From assembly GCA_023383055.1 (NCBI GenBank), contig JAHDYP010000067.1:1-32276 (forward strand): DNA of 32,276 nucleotides, given 5' to 3'. The notes beneath the pieces are model-generated. The model was not told the DNA's origin. It did no database searches and was given only the letters and a program-made list of their open reading frames with translations. The position numbers and the translations under genes are program-made. Positions 1-9,271 of this stretch are shown in pieces. This stretch comes from Verrucomicrobiota bacterium. GTDB lineage: Bacteria; Verrucomicrobiota; Verrucomicrobiia; Limisphaerales; JAHDYP01. Each line of letters starts with the position of its first letter. Positions within the stretch are counted from its first letter, which is position 1.

Positions 1-1052
1 GCGGCCCAGGCGGGATCCGCCAGCGCTCGCGCGGCCAGGGCCATGCCGCCGGCCGCCTCGCCGTTGCAGTCGTGCCGCCGCCACCACCGCACCGGCTGAG
101 CCCCATCCAGCCCGATGTGACTGCTAAAACCTTCGAGCAAGCCCAGGGAACCGTCGCCACACGGCTGCCCGGCCTTCGGTCCCGGTCCGACCCGGTCGGG
201 CCATTCCCGCGCGACGGTGTCGTAAGTGTCCGCCCAGGAGGGGTGGATGAGCATGCGGGCCGATTCATACCACGCAACGCCCCGCCGCAGCGCCTGGCGT
301 TCGACATCGGGCGGCAGCCGCTCGAGCTTCGCATACGACGGCCGCACCGACGGCGTCCATCGCAGCTCGGGCACGGTCCTTCCGGGAAGCAGCCACTGGA
401 GAATGCCGGTCCACACCTGCTCCCAAGCCGCGACCGGCGCGTAGCGGGCCGTGACGAAGCGGCTCAGGCAGGTGGTCGCGACCAGCATGCGGTCGCTCTG
501 CTCGAAGAGCAGCGGCACGGTCTCTTCGGGGAGCCCATAGACGGCGGTGTCGAACCCCGCGACTCGTGCCAGCACCAGCGGGGCGGCCGGAGCCGTGGTG
601 GGAAGGACATGACAATCGTGGATGGCGAGAATGCGCTTTGCCGGAAGCTCGGGACCGAAGAAATCCGTCGCGACCACGGCCCGTTCCCAGCGGACGCGTC
701 GGAGGGGGCCGAACGTCCTGCCCGGCAAGGCGCTGGGGCATTCGAGGTAGAGCCGGAGCTGTTTCGCGGTGGCGGAGCGCAAGGAGCCCTCGGGAACATC
801 GGTCGTCCGGGTCGGATAACCCTCGGCCACGATGAGGACCGCGCTTTCCGCCGGGGCGGCGGCGATCGCATCGGATGCGGTATCGAACCGACGGACGTCC
901 AGCCCATTGGCCGTCAACACCCGATGCAGATCGCTGCCCGCAGGACAGGCAAGGTGGATGGTGGGCGGTGGGGAGGCCGGGTCGCGCGCGCCGGCACATA
1001 CCAGGCTTGCCGCCAGCAGGAAAGTCGCGACCAGGATTGCCGTCCATGTCAT
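1..1052 (-). CDS. Secreted protein, putative glycoside-hydrolase-associated, C-terminus beyond left edge
   Basis: An open frame runs from an ATG at 1052 off the left edge, giving at least 350 residues. The first ~20 residues are a hydrophobic signal-like segment ending near VCAGA, so the protein is probably exported. Residues ~30-100 (IHLACPAGSDLHRVL, then AVLIVAEGYP) read like a Rossmann or glutamine-amidotransferase-like domain, as found at the start of some large verrucomicrobial and planctomycete proteins. The last visible part (RWWRRHDCNGEAAGG, then alanine-rich helix) resembles the start of an alpha/alpha-barrel region, but no catalytic motif is visible. A GGAG-like Shine-Dalgarno lies just upstream. 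The gene follows the GH127/SGNH gene on the same strand after 134 bp, so the two may share a role in polysaccharide breakdown. The substrate is unknown. The reading frame is well supported by codon pattern; the function is not. Confidence 0.6.
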   Translation of the reverse strand, partial: MTWTAILVATFLLAASLVCAGARDPASPPPTIHLACPAGSDLHRVLTANGLDVRRFDTASDAIAAAPAESAVLIVAEGYPTRTTDVPEGSLRSATAKQLRLYLECPSALPGRTFGPLRRVRWERAVVATDFFGPELPAKRILAIHDCHVLPTTAPAAPLVLARVAGFDTAVYGLPEETVPLLFEQSDRMLVATTCLSRFVTARYAPVAAWEQVWTGILQWLLPGRTVPELRWTPSVRPSYAKLERLPPDVERQALRRGVAWYESARMLIHPSWADTYDTVAREWPDRVGPGPKAGQPCGDGSLGLLEGFSSHIGLDGAQPVRWWRRHDCNGEAAGGMALAARALADPAWA

Positions 1053-1186
1053 GCCGGCATTCTCCACCGATGCGAGCCGCGGCGAAAGATGGAAGTCAGA
1101 CTGCTTGAGCCATCGGCCTGAGGCGGAGTTTGAGGGTGGATCGGCGCGAATTGAAACAGAGAGGAGTCTTGCCACGCGAATCGCGC

Positions 1187-4100
1187 TCAACTGGCTCCAA
1201 GCTGCGCTCTTTGCAGGACCGCGCGAACGATGGCGTCGGCGAGCGCCCGCATGCCCTTGTCACCCGGATGCGCGGCGACTCCGTCGTGCTGGAACGATCG
1301 CTCGGAGCGTGCGGTGTTGGCAGGCTCCCGGCCGAGAACGCCGGCATCGACGAAGATGGCGTCGGCCGCCTGGCAGGCTTCCCGGAGCACCTCGTCCTTG
1401 GCGGCATCGGGCCAGAAACAGCTGCGGACGACCACCAAGGGATGACGTTGGGCGAGGGCGCACCTGAGAATGCTCATCACGCCGGCCTTGAACTTTGCCT
1501 TCGCCTCCGCGGAATCGAGCGACGGCACATTCTCGCCGATGGCCAGCACCACGAGGTCGGGATCGAACGCGAACGACTCCCGCAGCTGCGTGTCCACGTC
1601 GTAGTCTGCGTAGTTGCGCTCAAAGTCCGCGATGTTCCGGACCATGATCCGCGGCCTCGCGCCGATACGCTCGGCGAGGGCGGCGGTGACCAGGTGGACG
1701 TAATCCTTGTCTTCGGCGCTGGCGGCCATGCCCCAGTTGCCGGACCAGCCGATGTCCGCCTTGGGACCGTGCAACGTGATGCTGTTGCCGAGGAACAGAA
1801 TTCGGCGGATGGCCGAGGCCTTCACCTCCGGCTCCGCGGTGACGGGGAACATGGAGATCCGGAATTTGGTGCTGCCGTAAGGAACGAGCGTGACGGGTTC
1901 CGAAGCCTTTCGGCGGGCGGCCGGCAGCAACGGCAATCGCGGATCCTTCGGGTCGGGGTTCCAGGCGATCTCGACCGCGGTCGCTCGCAGCTTCAGGGGG
2001 GCGTCGAGCGGCCAGTCCCATCGGGTCGGCATCGCGGTGCGCTCGACCGTCAGGCCAGGGTCTTGCACGTCCAGCGCGAATTGCCAGCGAGCGGACGCAT
2101 CGGGCGCGTTCGCGTCCGTCGTATCGGCGATGGGCAGCGCGAACAGCAGCGGCCCGCAGGAAACCGTGGCGTACGGCACGCCGCGCGTGCTGTCTTCCTC
2201 CGGTATGGAGACCTGCGTAACGCGGTGTGCGCCGTCGTAGGGCGGACCCGGTGCGGTGTCGCGTCCACGCGCCAGGGTGGCGGTCATGGGCAGGTGCAGC
2301 CGCACGATATCGCCCGGTTTCCAGGTCCGGTGGACGCGCGCGAAGCCCCTGGCGTTGGGTTCAAGTGTCACCGCCGAGTTATTCACGGTGAGCGAGGGAG
2401 CCTGGCACCAGCGTGGAATGCGGAGGTCGAGTGGGAAGGCCGCGGCCCGTTCCGGTTGCACGATCATCTCGATGCGCTCGTTGAAGGGATAGTCGGTCTT
2501 GGAGGTGATTACGACCGGCACGCGGTCGGCCACCAGTGCCTTGACCTGGCACGGGCCGTAGCAGGTTGCCGCCAGGCCGTTGTCGCAGGTGGCCATCCAC
2601 AGGTGGGTGACAAACCACGGCACGATGCGATTCAGCGCCGCGGTGCAGCACAGCGGGGAATGCTTGGGCTGATAGGCGCCGCCACCGGCCATGGGGCCGT
2701 GGGGGAAGTTCGGAGACAAATTGGCGAACCGGTTGGGGCTTTGGAAATAGACGTGGGTCTTGAAATCGCGCGACACCGTGGCCGGTCCCGCATTGAAGAA
2801 CGCGCGTTCCAACCGGTCCGCCATGCGGCCGTCGCCAGTGACCTGGAGCAGGCAGACCTGGCTCCAGACATAGCCCGCCACGTCGCAGGTTTCGCTTCCC
2901 CGGAACGCGCCGGTGGGAAGATACCATTCATCCGAGACGGGCACGCCGTGGGGCTGCATCGCGACACGCTCGAGCAGATCGTGCCAACCGACCGCGGCCG
3001 CGAGATAGCTCTCGTCGCCGGTCCACAGATAGCCGACGGCCCAGGGCGTCGTGCATTCGATGAACTCGACGACATGGGCGTTGTCCACCGTGGTGCCGGG
3101 TTTCAACTCGGGCGCGTGGCGGTAACGGCTCAGGTTCGGCAGCAGTGCGCCTTCTTCCTGGCTGAACATCCGGTCCAGTGCCTCGGCGATGCTGGCGTTT
3201 CCGGTCCAGCAATAGGTGTCATACGCCGGCCAAAGGTTCGACAGGTTGCCTGTGATGGATCGCAGGCAGTCCGGGTCGCTGCCGTAGGCTTTCACGAGCG
3301 CATTCAGAATGCGCGGGTCGAGCGAACCGGCGTAGTAGCCCGACATGGCGCGCCCGAGCAGGCCACAGGCCCAGAGCGGCCAGCCCTCCAACGCCGCGTG
3401 GACGGCTTGCCGGTCGGCGGGGTTGTTTCGGTCGAGCCACCAGAGGAAGAGCAGACCATCGGTGTTCATGGGGTCGGCCACCGCGTAGAGGCGGCGCCTG
3501 GCCTGCTCGATCAGGGTGTCATCGTGCAGAGCGAAGCCCAGCCGCGCCAGGCCGTCGAACCAGTAACCGCCGCCTTCGTAGGGCCAGGCGCCCTTGTACC
3601 AGAGGAGTCCTTCGCCGGTCATCTGGTGGTCGGTGGCCCAGGCCCGCTTGAACTCGGCGTCGTATTCGTCCATGTGGCCGGTGAAACCGTCGCGCGCCGC
3701 GAGGCACCAGTCGCGCAACCAACCGGCGGGCTCGACGGCGCCGGGGGGCAGCGGGATGAGGGCAGGGCGGGTAGCGGGTTCGAAGGGCTTCGCGTGATTT
3801 GCCGGGACGGGGCTTGAAGGGTTGCCCGCCACCACCAATCGCATGGTCCACGGTTCGACTGCCGGGAGCCGGAAATGGCGATACGGTCCATCGGTTCGAC
3901 CGGCGTGGATGAGTTGTTCCCGCGCCTCCATGTCAAACACGCGGACGTGGTCGTTCTTGGTGGCGATGGCCAGTTCGAGGTCGGTTGCCGTATCAAAGCT
4001 GGCATTGAGCAGGGCGAACGCAATCTGTCCAGGTTGCGGCTCGCGCACCCAAGAATTGACCTTGTGATACGAAGCCACGTAGGCGGGCAGACGGTCCCGG

Positions 4101-5938
4101 GAAAGCCAGCGCATGACGGCTTTGATCTGCGTGTTCTTGCTCAGACTGTGGAGATGATCCCACGGATAGTATCCGCTGACGCAAATTCGGCCTCCGAGCT
4201 TGTTTTCGTACACAGCGAGACTGCAGGGCGAGACTTCCTTGCCGCCGTAATCGACCAGCCGGGCCAGCGTTTCGACCTTGGCGTCTTGCTTCGTCAGGAC
4301 ATAGCCGACATAGCCCGGCACGCGGTAGAACGATTGGCGACAGTCGCGCTGGCGCCGGGCAAACGGGCCGTTGAGCGGATGCGTCGTGAACTCCTCAATG
4401 CAATCCACGGAATGCGGATTCTCGGCCGCCATGCCGGTGAGCTGTTGAAAACCCATTTGATTGAGGGCATGCAGAGTTTCCACGTCCGTGTAGACACCAC
4501 CCCGGAGCGTCTGCCGGATTTCCTCCCGCGACATGGCGGCCACGCTCTGGGGAAACAGCAGGGTTACCGCGGCACCGTCTGGGTGATAGGCGGGGGGCAG
4601 ACCCATCTCGAGCATTTGGGACCCCTGGTTCACGTGTCCGACTCCCCACCACGGGTTGTTGATCCAATCGCCGGCGGCGGCCTGGTCCTTGTTCCAGGCC
4701 GTGAACAGCCCGACGGGCCGGGCGCGCCCGAGATGGCGGGCCATCAGATCGTAGAAGGCCCGCGCCTGCCGCAGGCGTGCCACGAGCGGCTCGAATTCGT
4801 CCAGTGATTCGTCGTTGCCGGAAAGCACGTTGAAAGCGGCCCCGGAGCAGCCGGCCGCCAGATGGCATGCCGCTTCCACCGCGGTGATGTGGGCGGATTT
4901 CTTCAGGCGTTGATACGGGAAGTTCTCGATCTCCGATTGAATGGAAAGCACCGACGCGGGCAGAAAGGCGATCTGTCGACCGATGTCATGCGACTTGCCC
5001 GCCATCCCGCCGGGATTCGATTCGTCGTAGAAACCGCCGCCGGGCCGCCAATAGACCGGCGCCCCACTGGGGCCGGCGAGCGCCGCGGCCCAACCGTCGA
5101 AGTCGTATCCTTCAAAGAATCGATCGCCGGTCATGAAACCGAGCGGCAGACGCGGCCGGGAGGCATGGACGGTCTGTTCGACCAGGCTCAGGAGGTTGCC
5201 AATGGTGACCCGATTGTGAGCTAGCCAGGCCTTGCGCAGTGCCAGGCACTCCGCGGGGGTGCCGGCGGTCAACGCGGCTCGCAGGCTGGCCCGCGTGCAG
5301 TGGGTGCCCGATTCTCCCGCGAACACGTCCAGGCAGTGATCGCAGAAGCAGGTCAGATTCACTGGCATGTGTCCCATCAACCGGACATCGTCGTCCACCC
5401 AGATGTAGTCGGGATTGGCGGCCGCGACGTAGTGGTAGATCTGCCGCACATACTCCTGGAGCCGCGGGTCGTTCGGACAAAAACTGCCGCGCGAGACGTT
5501 TCCGTGGATATCGGTCACCGGGGTGTAATCGCCGGCCAGGGAGTTCGGCAGGTTTTCCTCATGATGCCCCATCGTGGACAGCACGTTGATGCCCGAGCGA
5601 TAGCCCAGCGCCCGGGCCTGGCTGATACGGCGGGAAAGCAGCTCGCACCGGCGTCGCATCTCATCCAGGGGTATGGGCGGATGCGTGAACGACGTAAAGA
5701 AGGTGATCTCATCCGTCACGCCCTTGTGCTTCTCGAACAGCGAGAGCAACTCACGGTAACGCGAATCCGGCATCCACTGGCTGGTCCCGATGCGAAAGGA
5801 GACGAAGGCCTTCTCGATCCGGGGCAGCGAGGATGTCCCAGCCGCGACCGGTGAGGCCGGTGGCGGAACCGACGGCGCGGCCAAGAGGGTGCTCCCGGCT
5901 ATGAGCCTCAACAGAAATCCGGCGGTCATGGCCCGCAT
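1187..5938 (-). CDS. Three-domain secreted enzyme: TIM-barrel-like region, GH127 beta-L-arabinofuranosidase-like, SGNH hydrolase
   Basis: This 1583-residue protein appears to combine three activities. The start at 5938 gives a signal peptide (MRAMTAGFLLRLIAGS...LLAAPS); in-frame ATGs at 6046 and 5929 are alternatives. Residues ~35-700 look like a TIM-barrel glycosidase-type region with motifs such as DYIWVDDDVRLMGH and CFCDHCLDVF. Residues ~730-1330 match GH127 (DUF1680). The ETC triplet (Glu1016, Cys1018) and the Cys1097-Cys1098 pair correspond to the zinc and cysteine-nucleophile site of that family, which releases arabinofuranose. Residues ~1378-1583 are an SGNH/GDSL domain with nucleophile Ser1386 in GNSIT, a block-III-like GEN, and a DGVAAHP catalytic Asp/His block; such domains usually de-acylate glycans. 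The combination suggests attack on an acylated, arabinose-bearing plant polysaccharide. The GH127 and SGNH assignments are firm; the activity of the first domain is not. Confidence 0.85.
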   Translation of the reverse strand: MRAMTAGFLLRLIAGSTLLAAPSVPPPASPVAAGTSSLPRIEKAFVSFRIGTSQWMPDSRYRELLSLFEKHKGVTDEITFFTSFTHPPIPLDEMRRRCELLSRRISQARALGYRSGINVLSTMGHHEENLPNSLAGDYTPVTDIHGNVSRGSFCPNDPRLQEYVRQIYHYVAAANPDYIWVDDDVRLMGHMPVNLTCFCDHCLDVFAGESGTHCTRASLRAALTAGTPAECLALRKAWLAHNRVTIGNLLSLVEQTVHASRPRLPLGFMTGDRFFEGYDFDGWAAALAGPSGAPVYWRPGGGFYDESNPGGMAGKSHDIGRQIAFLPASVLSIQSEIENFPYQRLKKSAHITAVEAACHLAAGCSGAAFNVLSGNDESLDEFEPLVARLRQARAFYDLMARHLGRARPVGLFTAWNKDQAAAGDWINNPWWGVGHVNQGSQMLEMGLPPAYHPDGAAVTLLFPQSVAAMSREEIRQTLRGGVYTDVETLHALNQMGFQQLTGMAAENPHSVDCIEEFTTHPLNGPFARRQRDCRQSFYRVPGYVGYVLTKQDAKVETLARLVDYGGKEVSPCSLAVYENKLGGRICVSGYYPWDHLHSLSKNTQIKAVMRWLSRDRLPAYVASYHKVNSWVREPQPGQIAFALLNASFDTATDLELAIATKNDHVRVFDMEAREQLIHAGRTDGPYRHFRLPAVEPWTMRLVVAGNPSSPVPANHAKPFEPATRPALIPLPPGAVEPAGWLRDWCLAARDGFTGHMDEYDAEFKRAWATDHQMTGEGLLWYKGAWPYEGGGYWFDGLARLGFALHDDTLIEQARRRLYAVADPMNTDGLLFLWWLDRNNPADRQAVHAALEGWPLWACGLLGRAMSGYYAGSLDPRILNALVKAYGSDPDCLRSITGNLSNLWPAYDTYCWTGNASIAEALDRMFSQEEGALLPNLSRYRHAPELKPGTTVDNAHVVEFIECTTPWAVGYLWTGDESYLAAAVGWHDLLERVAMQPHGVPVSDEWYLPTGAFRGSETCDVAGYVWSQVCLLQVTGDGRMADRLERAFFNAGPATVSRDFKTHVYFQSPNRFANLSPNFPHGPMAGGGAYQPKHSPLCCTAALNRIVPWFVTHLWMATCDNGLAATCYGPCQVKALVADRVPVVITSKTDYPFNERIEMIVQPERAAAFPLDLRIPRWCQAPSLTVNNSAVTLEPNARGFARVHRTWKPGDIVRLHLPMTATLARGRDTAPGPPYDGAHRVTQVSIPEEDSTRGVPYATVSCGPLLFALPIADTTDANAPDASARWQFALDVQDPGLTVERTAMPTRWDWPLDAPLKLRATAVEIAWNPDPKDPRLPLLPAARRKASEPVTLVPYGSTKFRISMFPVTAEPEVKASAIRRILFLGNSITLHGPKADIGWSGNWGMAASAEDKDYVHLVTAALAERIGARPRIMVRNIADFERNYADYDVDTQLRESFAFDPDLVVLAIGENVPSLDSAEAKAKFKAGVMSILRCALAQRHPLVVVRSCFWPDAAKDEVLREACQAADAIFVDAGVLGREPANTARSERSFQHDGVAAHPGDKGMRALADAIVRAVLQRAQLGAS

Positions 5939-6398
5939 GGGATGCCGCGGTTTGGAGGTCAGATGCGGGATCAGGACCGGCGTCGGGACTTGTTTTCTGT
6001 ACCGACCGGACTTCGGGGGATTGGCGGAAAGGTCGCGCGGTTTCATCGGGGCACTGCTGGTGGCCAACGGCATGGGCCAGACACCCGCCAGCGTCCTCCA
6101 AATCAAACCGGCACGCCAGCCCGATGTTGCAGTATGCCCGAGCCGCCGTGCATCTCCGAGTTGTTGGAGCGCCGGCCTCCGGCACCGCGTCGTTCAAGGG
6201 CACTCTCCGGATGAGTTGTGCATGCACGGGTTGCTCGAATTGGTCTTGCGGGGCTTCAGAATTCGGGCTCAAGAAGACCGCGCCCGCACAATGCCATGGA
6301 CGCCGCAAAGTCCATCCAGGCGACGCCGCCGAAACCCGCCTGCACTCTGGTGATTCGGCTTGAGGCCACGCACGATCTGCGACAGAGTGCGACGACTC

Positions 6399-6815
6399 AT
6401 GAAGCTGCCGTTTTCCGGAACCCCGTGCCTTCGGTTGCTGCCGAATCTGGTGCTCCTTGGCTTGTCCCTGATCGGTTTTGATTCCTGTGAGCGGTTGGCG
6501 GAGAAGCCGGTCACGGAAGTGACGGTGCAAGCTTATCCGCTGTCTTCCGCGGCCAAAGTGAGAATCGAGAGTTCTTGCGGCGCAATCACCATTTCAGGTT
6601 GGGACCGGGAAGAGTGCAAATTGGAGGCGGTCAAGCGCGCCGGCAATTCCGTCGAGTTGACCGCGATCTCGGTGGAGGTCGAGGTTCACGGCGATCGCGT
6701 GGCGGTCCGTGCCACCGCACCTCCCGGCACGGACAGCAACCCGAATCATGGTCCGCGTGTCGATCTGGAAAGGCCGCCAGCCCGGATGATCACGGTTGGG
6801 TTCGGCACACGATGA
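6399..6815 (+). CDS. Truncated lipoprotein-like protein with start of a DUF4097-like adhesin domain
   Basis: The 138-residue product begins at ATG 6399 with a hydrophobic stretch (LLPNLVLLGLSLIGF) followed by DSCERL, where the Cys could be lipidated, although the residues before it are not a clean lipobox. Residues ~40-110 (KVRIESSCGAITISGWDREE...VEVHGDRVAVRA) resemble the first strands of DUF4097/DUF2154-type beta-repeat adhesin-like proteins, which are normally 250 residues or longer. The similarity stops near GPRVDLERPP and the frame ends abruptly, so this is probably a truncated copy. Its TGA overlaps the ATG of the next gene (ATGA at 6812-6815), so the two could be translationally coupled. 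The function is unknown. Confidence 0.55.
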   Translation: MKLPFSGTPCLRLLPNLVLLGLSLIGFDSCERLAEKPVTEVTVQAYPLSSAAKVRIESSCGAITISGWDREECKLEAVKRAGNSVELTAISVEVEVHGDRVAVRATAPPGTDSNPNHGPRVDLERPPARMITVGFGTR

Positions 6816-7177
6816 AGCGGCGGAGTTACAGGCAGCTGCGGCCGGATCGCCGGCCGGAACATCACCACCATGTTTACGTGGTGCTGCTCGATTCCGCCGT
6901 CGCCAGGCTGCGCAAGGTCCGGGCGGAGAACCCCGCCCGCGATCCCAGTAAACCCTGTGTTTACGTGGGCATGTCGGGGCTCACGCCGGAGGAGCGCCTG
7001 GCCAACCATCGAAAAGGGGACAAAGCGTCGTCGCTGGTGAAGCAGTATGGTCTTCGGTTGTGGCCGGAGCTGTATGCGCATCTCAATCCGATGCCGTTCG
7101 AGGCTGCCGCGGAGATGGAGCGGGATCTGGCGGAGGATCTGCGTCGGGCGGGATACACGGTCACGGGCGGGCATTGA
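6812..7177 (+). CDS. Small GIY-YIG-like domain protein
   Basis: The 121-residue protein has the beta-alpha layout of the GIY-YIG fold: an opening strand HHVYVVLLD (~residues 19-27), then CVYVGMSGLTPEERLANH, in which YVGMSG replaces the YIG element and R/H residues follow on the helix. A conserved-looking Glu lies in the later helix (MERDLAEDLRRAGY). Stand-alone proteins of this size occur widely in bacteria, but few have a known role; some nick DNA. The opening basic stretch MKRRSYRQLRPDRRPEH could bind nucleic acid. The ATG overlaps the stop of the truncated upstream gene, and no independent ribosome binding site is clear. Nuclease activity is possible but not shown. Confidence 0.6.
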   Translation: MKRRSYRQLRPDRRPEHHHHVYVVLLDSAVARLRKVRAENPARDPSKPCVYVGMSGLTPEERLANHRKGDKASSLVKQYGLRLWPELYAHLNPMPFEAAAEMERDLAEDLRRAGYTVTGGH

Positions 7178-7448
7178 GCGTTCCGTTCGCCCGGTTTTCC
7201 GGCCTATCCGTGGCTGACTTGAACCGGCGATCCGAGTTCCGTGCTTGCCGCACAACCGCGCGCGGGGAGGCCCTCGAAGCTCCGAGCTTCAGCCTGCGAA
7301 TCACACCGCAAATGGGCCGCGGTCATTCGTGAGCCTGGGGGATTATGGAGTGCGGTGGCAACCGCAGGGCGACACCGCTTTGGCTGGGATTGCGGAGGCC
7401 AGTGGTTGCGGGAACGGTCATCTTCCCCCCCCCCATGAAATGTGCGGG
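7178..7448. other. Intergenic stretch between convergent genes
   Basis: These 271 bases separate the GIY-YIG gene from the end of the stress-protein gene on the other strand. No credible gene is seen. The region contains a short repeat-like palindromic segment (7348-7385) and a run of nine or ten cytosines just before 7435. No convincing stem-loop plus T-tract terminator was found. Confidence 0.5.
7348..7385 (+). repeat. Short palindrome-rich intergenic element (GCGGTGGC ... GACACCGC)
   Basis: The segment contains GCGGTGGCAACCGC followed by CAGGGCGACACCGCTTTGG, so GCGGTG pairs with CACCGC and GCGGT with ACCGC. From memory, peptides read from such elements (for example LECGG... or GVRWQPQGDTA) recur as spurious proteins in Verrucomicrobia, which suggests a dispersed repeat family. 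Only one copy is present in this window, so its repeat status is an inference. Confidence 0.35.
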
Positions 7449-7952
7449 TTAACGCGCGTCGGGGTGGTCGGCAGGGGTCCGCCGCGCATAGGTCAGCGGC
7501 ACGACGAGCACCGCGCACTCCGCCTTGCGCACCACTTTCCCGGCGACACTCCCGAACAGGGCGCGGCCCACGCCGCCATGGCCATGGCGACCCAGGACGA
7601 TCAGATCGATGCGCCGGGTCCGCGCGAAATCAAGAATGGTGGCGGCGTCAGGTCCCATCCGAATCTCTACCGCAACCGCGAGTCCCGGCGGCACCCGCGC
7701 GAGATAAGTGGTTGCCACCTGTTGGTCGATGGCTTTCCGGGTCTCGGTGTCGAGGTTGTCCACCTCGGCCAGGTAAGACTTCCAGAACTGCGCGTCGGGT
7801 TCATGGATCACGTGCAGCAGTTCGAGAGTCGCCCCGGGCCGTCGGAGCGCGGCGTCGAGGGCGAAATCGAACGCGGCTTCGGCGCTTTCGGAGAAATCGG
7901 TGCAGAAGAGGATCCGTTGGATTCGGCTGGCGGGTGGTGCGGGTGGCTGCAT
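7449..7952 (-). CDS. Universal stress protein, ATP-binding (UspA family), TRAP-linked
   Basis: The 167-residue single-domain Usp begins at ATG 7952. The N-terminal strand IQRILFCTDFSESAEAAFDFA is the usual family opening with an Asp near residue 19. Near the C-terminus, GRHGHGGVGRALFGSVAGKVV fits the ATP-binding pattern G-2x-G-9x-G-S, so the protein should bind ATP, unlike the UspA class. The start lies 17 bases after the dctM stop, with a CGGAG ribosome-binding-like sequence between, so it is the last gene of the TRAP operon. In Halomonas a Usp protein (TeaD) encoded next to TeaABC binds ATP and modulates that TRAP transporter; a similar role is a reasonable inference here. Confidence 0.9.
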   Translation of the reverse strand: MQPPAPPASRIQRILFCTDFSESAEAAFDFALDAALRRPGATLELLHVIHEPDAQFWKSYLAEVDNLDTETRKAIDQQVATTYLARVPPGLAVAVEIRMGPDAATILDFARTRRIDLIVLGRHGHGGVGRALFGSVAGKVVRKAECAVLVVPLTYARRTPADHPDAR

Positions 7953-7969
7953 GGCTGTGGCTGGCTCCG

Positions 7970-9271
7970 TTACTTGATTAGTCCCGGCAGGAAAGTGGCG
8001 ATCTGGGGCCAGACGGTCAGGAGGATGGCCGCCAGGCCGAGCGCCCAGAGAAACGGCAGACTGCCCCGGAAGACTTTCTCGAGCGGCACGTCCCGCGCCA
8101 TGCCGCTGACGACGTACACGCACACGCCGACGGGCGGCGTGATCACGCCCATCATGGTCACGACCACGATCATCACGCCGAACCAGATCGGGTCGTAATG
8201 CAGCGCGACAATCACCGGGAAAAAGATCGGGATGGTCAGAATGTCCAGCGCCAGCGCATCCAGGAAGCACCCGGCCACAAAGAAGAACACCAGGATCAAC
8301 CCGATGATGCACCACCCCGGCAGCGGCAACCCCGACAACCAAGTGGCGAGATTCGTCGGCACCCGGGTCACGGCCAGAAACCGGCCGAAAATGATCGCCC
8401 CGGCCACGATGGTCAGCACCATGCAGGAGGTCCGCACCGTCTCGTTGAGGCACTGTCGCAGCTTGCGCCAGGTCAACTCCCGCTTCCCCAGGGCGATGAG
8501 CAAGGTGCCGGCCGCGCCGATCGCCGCGGCCTCGGTGGGGGTGCAGAAGCCCAGGAACATTCCCCCCATCACCAGCAGGAACAGCAGCACGGTCTCCCAC
8601 ACGCCCCGCAGCGAACTGAACTTCGCGCGCCAGGTCGTAACCGGCCCCGGAGGACCGAGCGAGGGCCGGCGCCGGCATTCGACATAAATCACCGCGCAGA
8701 AGAGGAGGCAGATCAACAGTCCCGGTCCGATGCCGGCCATGAAGAGTTTGCCGATGGATTGTTCGGTCAGGATGGCATAGACGATGAAGACGATGCTGGG
8801 TGGGATCAGCATGCCCAGCCCGCCTCCCGCCGCCACACAGCCGGTGGCCAGTTCCACGTCGTACTTGTGACGGCGCATTTCGGGCAGCGCCACCGCGGCC
8901 ATGGTGGCGGAAGTGGCGGGGCCGGACCCGCAGATGGCGCCGAACACGGTGCAGGCCCCCACGGTGGACATGGCCAGGCCGCCGGGCAAGCGGCCAAGCC
9001 ACTGGTAAGCGGCGTTGAACAGGCCCCGGCTGATGCCGGTGTGAAAGGCCACCTGCCCCATCAGCACGAACAGCGGGATCGTGGTCAGGTTGTAATCGGC
9101 AAAGGTGGTGTAAAGATCGATCGTGGCCATGCTGAACGCCGCCTGGGGCGCCACCACCAACCCGAACCCGATGATTCCCACGATCGCCATCGCGAAACCG
9201 ACCGGCATCGATCCGGCCAGGAGGACCAGCAACAGCACAAACCCGATCAAGGCGGCCTCGGCGGGGGTCAT
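7970..9271 (-). CDS. dctM: TRAP transporter large permease subunit (DctM)
   Basis: This 433-residue inner-membrane protein has about a dozen hydrophobic helices and the glycine/proline-rich DctM pattern, for example AGSMPVGFAMAIVG near the N-terminus, CGSGPATSATMAAVALPEM in the middle and MMGVITPPVGVCVYVVSG near the end. It is the channel-forming subunit that couples Na+ or H+ entry to solute import. Start ATG 9271 is chosen because it overlaps the dctQ stop as ATGA and begins [14 protein letters not shown], as family members do; the frame stays open upstream only because of high GC. The length is typical for the family. It works with DctQ and DctP encoded just upstream. Confidence 0.95.
   Translation of the reverse strand: MTPAEAALIGFVLLLVLLAGSMPVGFAMAIVGIIGFGLVVAPQAAFSMATIDLYTTFADYNLTTIPLFVLMGQVAFHTGISRGLFNAAYQWLGRLPGGLAMSTVGACTVFGAICGSGPATSATMAAVALPEMRRHKYDVELATGCVAAGGGLGMLIPPSIVFIVYAILTEQSIGKLFMAGIGPGLLICLLFCAVIYVECRRRPSLGPPGPVTTWRAKFSSLRGVWETVLLFLLVMGGMFLGFCTPTEAAAIGAAGTLLIALGKRELTWRKLRQCLNETVRTSCMVLTIVAGAIIFGRFLAVTRVPTNLATWLSGLPLPGWCIIGLILVFFFVAGCFLDALALDILTIPIFFPVIVALHYDPIWFGVMIVVVTMMGVITPPVGVCVYVVSGMARDVPLEKVFRGSLPFLWALGLAAILLTVWPQIATFLPGLIK

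Noticed and set aside
1130..3817. Long plus-strand open frame (895 codons) opposite the GH127/SGNH gene
   Set aside because: It is rich in Arg/Gly/His with no domain, and mirrors the codon pattern of the real minus-strand gene, as expected in GC-rich DNA.
7425..7435. Poly-C tract as a phase-variation switch
   Set aside because: It lies outside any supported gene and not within a recognisable promoter spacer.
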